35,645 bases of DNA from Desulfobacteraceae bacterium (GTDB taxonomy: Bacteria > Desulfobacterota > Desulfobacteria > Desulfobacterales > Desulfobacteraceae). Each line of letters begins with the position of its first letter. Positions within the stretch are counted from its first letter, which is position 1. A program made the translations under genes and the position numbers. The notes under the pieces were generated by a model, which ran no database searches, was not told where the DNA came from, and was given only the letters and a program-made list of their open reading frames with translations. The stretch is taken from assembly GCA_024227235.1 (NCBI GenBank), contig JAAEKY010000529.1:1-35645 (forward strand), read 5' to 3'. Below are positions 32,662 to 35,645 of the stretch, piece after piece.

Positions 32662-34623
32662 ATGGAAGAAAGCGGTTCTGTTAAGCGGTTAAAAGAAGAA
32701 ATTCGTCAATTGAAACAGGAAATTTCAACATTAAGGCTGACATCCAAAATTTCTCTTGAAACGTTGAATTCTTCGGTAGACGCCATTGTCCGTTACGATG
32801 CCGAAGGTCTTGTGGAGTATCTGAACCCTGCCTTTACAAGATTGTTTGGCTGGACATTTGAAGAGCTCAAAGGTAAACGCGTGGATTTTGTCCCGGATGA
32901 AGCCATAAAAGAAACCCAGGAAGCGATTCAACTGATGGTGTCTGGAGAGAAAATCATCAATTTCCAGACAAGACGGTTGACCCGTGACGACAAAATTCTG
33001 GATGTTGCCTTGAGTGTTGCATCAATTTTTGATGTAAACAAGATTAACCTGGGCAATGTTGTGATTATCCGGGATGAAACGCATCGCCGGCAACTGTCCA
33101 ATGCCCTTCAAAAAACAAAAAAAGAGTATACCCAGCTTTTTAATGCATCCGTGGATGCCATTGTCCGCTATGATGCCGAAGGTCTTGTAGAGTATCTGAA
33201 CCCTGCCTTTACAAAGTTGTTTGGCTGGACATTTGAGGAGCTGAAAGGCAAGCGCGTGGATTTTGTCCCGGATGAAGCCATAAAAGAAACCCAGGAAGCG
33301 ATTCAACGAATAAAGGCAGAAGAAGAGATTACAAATTTTCCAACCCAGAGGCTGACAAAAGATGGAAGAATACTGGATGTGGCCATGAGTGTCGCTTCCA
33401 TATATGATGGCGGTATCAATATCGGCAACGTTGTGATCATCAGAGATGAGACGAAACGAAAAAAAGAGGAACAACGAAAGCTTGAAGCCATCGGCACCCT
33501 TGCAGGAGGCCTTGCCCATGATTTTAATAACCTGTTGTCCGTAATCCTGGGCAATATTTCTCTGGCAGAACTGGAGGCCAAGGAAAATATCAACAGTCTA
33601 AAGTATCTTTCCTCTGCTGAAAATGCCTGCCTTCAGGCAGGCAAACTTGCCAAACAATTGATTACCTTTTCAAGGGGCGGCACCCCGGATAAACAGGAAG
33701 GCTCCATAAAGCACTTGATCCAGCAGGCTGTCTCCCTGATCTCGAAACCCCCGGGTATTGAGTGGCAGTTAGACCTGCCGGATGATCTGTTTCCGGTTGA
33801 ATATGATGAATCCCAGATGAAACAAGCCATCAACAACATCCTGTACAACGCAATAGAAGCCATGCCTGCCGGAGGAAATCTCATTGTCCGGGCAAAAAGC
33901 ATGGTGGTCACTGAAAACTCAGGTCACGGTCCTACCGCCCTTTCAAGAGGAAGATACATCAAGATCGTGGTCCAGGACCAGGGGAAGGGAATCCACCCAG
34001 ATCATCTGGAAAGAATTTTTGATCCATACTTTACGACCAAAAGAATGGGGGTGCAGAAAGGTATCGGACTGGGGCTCACCATCACTTATTCCATTATCCA
34101 TAGTCATGGTGGCCGTATTGTTGTTACATCCGACAACCATGACGGAACCATTGTCACCCTTTATCTGCCGACTGCTGAAAAAAAGGACAACTGGTCAGTG
34201 TCGAATAAAATAGAAAACGCCGTCCAGAATTCTGTCATTATAAAAAAGATCCTCCTCATGGATGATGAAGAAATGATCCGCAGCCTTGGAAAAAATATCC
34301 TTGAAACACTTGGTTATCAATCTGAAACAGCCTCTGACGGCACCATGGCCATAAAACGGTATAAAGAGGCGACCCTGGCCGGTAATCCATTTGATCTCGT
34401 TATCCTGGACCTGACCGTAAAGGGTGGTCTTGGCGGCCTCAAGACCCTTGAAACCCTTCAGCAGATAAACCCCGATGTCATTGCCATTGTATCAAGCGGA
34501 TATTCTTTAGATCCTGTCATCACGAATTTTAAGACATATGGCTTTAAAATGGCCCTGCCAAAACCCTACAACAGCCGTTCCATGAAAAATGCCATCCTCC
34601 AGTCGGTCAAAGGAACTCCCTGA
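32662..34623 (+). CDS. Hybrid sensor histidine kinase: PAS-PAS-HK-receiver
   Basis: 653 residues from the second of two adjacent ATGs (32659/32662), after AGGAG; the frame runs back to 32587 with a hydrophobic, less likely extension. Domains: a short coiled coil (1-30), PAS1 (about 35-150), PAS2 (about 160-275), HisKA with phospho-acceptor H286 in LAGGLAHDFNNLLS, HATPase with NNILYNAIEAM, DQGKGI and GIGLGLT, and a C-terminal receiver with D583 (VILDLTVKGG). No membrane segment is present, so it senses a cytoplasmic signal. PAS1 and PAS2 are almost identical over 52 residues (see repeat). There is no output domain or response-regulator gene beside it, so phosphate would pass to an unlinked phosphotransfer protein. 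GC is visibly higher than in the neighbours, and mobile remnants flank it. Confidence 0.9.
   Translation: MEESGSVKRLKEEIRQLKQEISTLRLTSKISLETLNSSVDAIVRYDAEGLVEYLNPAFTRLFGWTFEELKGKRVDFVPDEAIKETQEAIQLMVSGEKIINFQTRRLTRDDKILDVALSVASIFDVNKINLGNVVIIRDETHRRQLSNALQKTKKEYTQLFNASVDAIVRYDAEGLVEYLNPAFTKLFGWTFEELKGKRVDFVPDEAIKETQEAIQRIKAEEEITNFPTQRLTKDGRILDVAMSVASIYDGGINIGNVVIIRDETKRKKEEQRKLEAIGTLAGGLAHDFNNLLSVILGNISLAELEAKENINSLKYLSSAENACLQAGKLAKQLITFSRGGTPDKQEGSIKHLIQQAVSLISKPPGIEWQLDLPDDLFPVEYDESQMKQAINNILYNAIEAMPAGGNLIVRAKSMVVTENSGHGPTALSRGRYIKIVVQDQGKGIHPDHLERIFDPYFTTKRMGVQKGIGLGLTITYSIIHSHGGRIVVTSDNHDGTIVTLYLPTAEKKDNWSVSNKIENAVQNSVIIKKILLMDDEEMIRSLGKNILETLGYQSETASDGTMAIKRYKEATLAGNPFDLVILDLTVKGGLGGLKTLETLQQINPDVIAIVSSGYSLDPVITNFKTYGFKMALPKPYNSRSMKNAILQSVKGTP
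32776..33306 (+). repeat. Internal PAS duplication (two 156-bp copies)
   Basis: Copies at 32776-32931 and 33151-33306 match at 145 of 156 bases by hand count. Eleven differences give only one residue change (Arg to Lys); the last 54 bases are identical. The offset of 375 bases is exactly 125 codons, so the duplication is in frame. Confidence 0.9.
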
Positions 34624-34983
34624 CGAACACGGCCATGTTCATTATGACCGCAAATCAAATTCAATGTCTCCATGTTGATCAAAAATCTCGTCCGACAGCA
34701 AAAACTATGTTTCATATCGAAGATATTATTAATCCTTTTGTTCGGGGTAATACAGGCTTAAGTCTTCAATACTTTTTGGGGTATTAGCTTCCATTAAACA
34801 TGGGTATAATTGCACATTTGGGTAAAAATCCTCATAGGATTTAACATACACTTCGATAATCGTTTACGACATCTTTGCTTGAAAAATAAGTTTCAATTTT
34901 CAAAGCTCCTCTAGCTAATCATTCAATTTCAGTCTGGTCCTACCTATTTCAAAATCCAACTCATTTCAGTAAACAAATCAGAT
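34624..34983. other. 360-base stretch without a recognised gene
   Basis: Between the kinase and the Tn3 transposase fragment. A small hairpin GAACA...TGTTC (34625-34640 region) follows the kinase stop but lacks a T-run. A plus-strand frame of 47 codons (34644-34787) and a more protein-like minus-strand frame of up to 45 codons (34729-34863, containing EANTPKSIEDLS) overlap; neither is recognised. From 34915 on the frame of the transposase is already open. The stretch looks like broken sequence at a junction between elements. Confidence 0.5.
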
Positions 34984-35645
34984 ATGATAGTGCATCTGTA
35001 TTTGATTGTTAATAAATTTAACAGCAGAAAGGCGCATATTAATGTAATTAATCCTGCGGAAAGAGAGGCGGCATACGTGATTGATGGCCTGATGCATAAC
35101 GATGTGGTGAAAAGTGATATCCATTCAACTGATACGCATGGTTACAGTGAATTAATTTTTGCCACCACTCATTTGCTTGGTATCTCTTTTGCCCCCAGGA
35201 TTAAAAGTTTTAAAAATCAACAGCTATACAGCTTTGAGAATCCTTCGTTATTAAAGGTTCTTGGTTATAAGGTTCTGCCCAAGAAAAGAATTAACACTAA
35301 AATTATCCAAGAACAATGGGACTATATCCTTCAGTTAATTACAACCATTAAACTTAAAGAAACAACCGCCTCGCAACTATTCAAAAGACTAAGCTCTTAC
35401 TCACGGCAGCACCCACTTTATCAAGGCCTAAAACAATTTGGACGTATAATTAAAACTATTTTTCTGCTCAAATATATTGACGATTTGGAACTTAGGCAGA
35501 TGATAGAAAAACAGCTGAACAAGCTTGAAAGCTCGAATAAGTTTGGTAAAGCGGTTTTTTATGGCAATAATCAGGAATTTCAGTTATCAACTAAGGAAGA
35601 ACAATTGATTGCCGATGGCTGTAAGCGTCTAATTGAAAATGCGAT
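34984..35645 (+). pseudogene. tnpA: Tn3-family transposase, 5'-deleted, runs off window
   Basis: About 220 codons open to the end of the window, drawn from the first ATG at 34984 (the frame is open from 34915). AEREAAYVIDGLMHND, STDTHGYSELIF, THLLGISFAPRIK and ELRQMIEKQLNKLE are the C-terminal DDE region of Tn3-family TnpA. Full TnpA is about 950-1000 residues; the first 650-700, including the first catalytic aspartate, are missing. The second Asp (in DTHGY) and the Glu (in QLNKLE) remain. No res site, resolvase or terminal repeat is visible in the window. An intact start upstream is excluded by a stop at 34912-34914, so this copy is inactive as transposase. Confidence 0.88.

Noticed and set aside
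33022-33519. 165-codon minus-strand open frame
   Set aside because: Antisense shadow of the PAS domains; a second similar shadow at 32731-32931 arises only because the PAS copy is duplicated.

Overview
The window is about 35.6 kb of AT-rich chromosomal DNA. It fits a Gram-negative, anaerobic Desulfobacterota (sulfate-reducer-like) bacterium, probably Desulfobacteraceae; this is inference from gene content, since no rRNA is present. The clues are several 4Fe-4S ferredoxin-type proteins including a NIL-domain ferredoxin, an EF-G of the spirochaete/planctomycete/deltaproteobacterial (mitochondrial-like) type, a split glycine decarboxylase (gcvPA/gcvPB), and lipoprotein maturation genes (lspA, lgt).

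Layout. 1-2.7 kb: the 3' end of dnaE, a minus-strand pair (one-TM acidic protein, BON lipoprotein), a long imperfect hairpin element and a DjlA-like J-protein. 2.8-6.8 kb: a minus-strand run NIL-ferredoxin > mnmA > mtaB > 4Fe-4S protein, combining two tRNA thiolation enzymes with two iron-sulfur proteins. 7.0-9.1 kb: a PlsC-like acyltransferase fused to an alpha/beta hydrolase behind a good sigma70-type promoter. 9.1-9.7 kb: non-coding DNA carrying a broken PAS-domain fragment and a terminator. 9.7-12.5 kb: minus-strand fusA followed by a RecA/KaiC-like P-loop ATPase. 12.7-15.8 kb: rsmG, a SLOG-like Rossmann protein and a YbiT/YkpA-type ABC-F ATPase. 15.8-17.1 kb: a membrane protein with two tandem CDP-alcohol phosphatidyltransferase domains. 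17.3-24.1 kb: promoter, then ileS-lspA-lgt-holA-pyk, tightly packed or overlapping. 24.1-30.6 kb: a minus-strand operon lrp-gcvT-gcvH-gcvPA-gcvPB-lipB-lipA, with lpd divergent at 30.8 kb. Together these encode all four glycine cleavage proteins, both lipoyl-assembly enzymes and a probable Lrp/AsnC regulator; the shared promoter region carries two kinds of palindrome.

32.3 kb to the end is an accessory segment. A truncated insertion-sequence end (44-codon HTH ORF plus two 20-bp repeats) abuts lpd. Next comes a PAS-PAS-histidine kinase-receiver hybrid with visibly richer GC and a near-identical internal PAS duplication, then a gene-poor stretch, then a 5'-deleted Tn3-family transposase that runs off the window. 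A fragment related to the kinase PAS domain lies 23 kb away at about 9.45 kb.

No tRNA, rRNA or CRISPR array was seen. I do not see a clear undescribed defence or multi-gene system. The best leads are the NIL-ferredoxin/three-cysteine MnmA pair, the acyltransferase-hydrolase fusion, the tandem CDP-alcohol phosphatidyltransferase, the fusA-linked ATPase, the operator-like repeats before lpd, and the mobile-remnant-flanked kinase.
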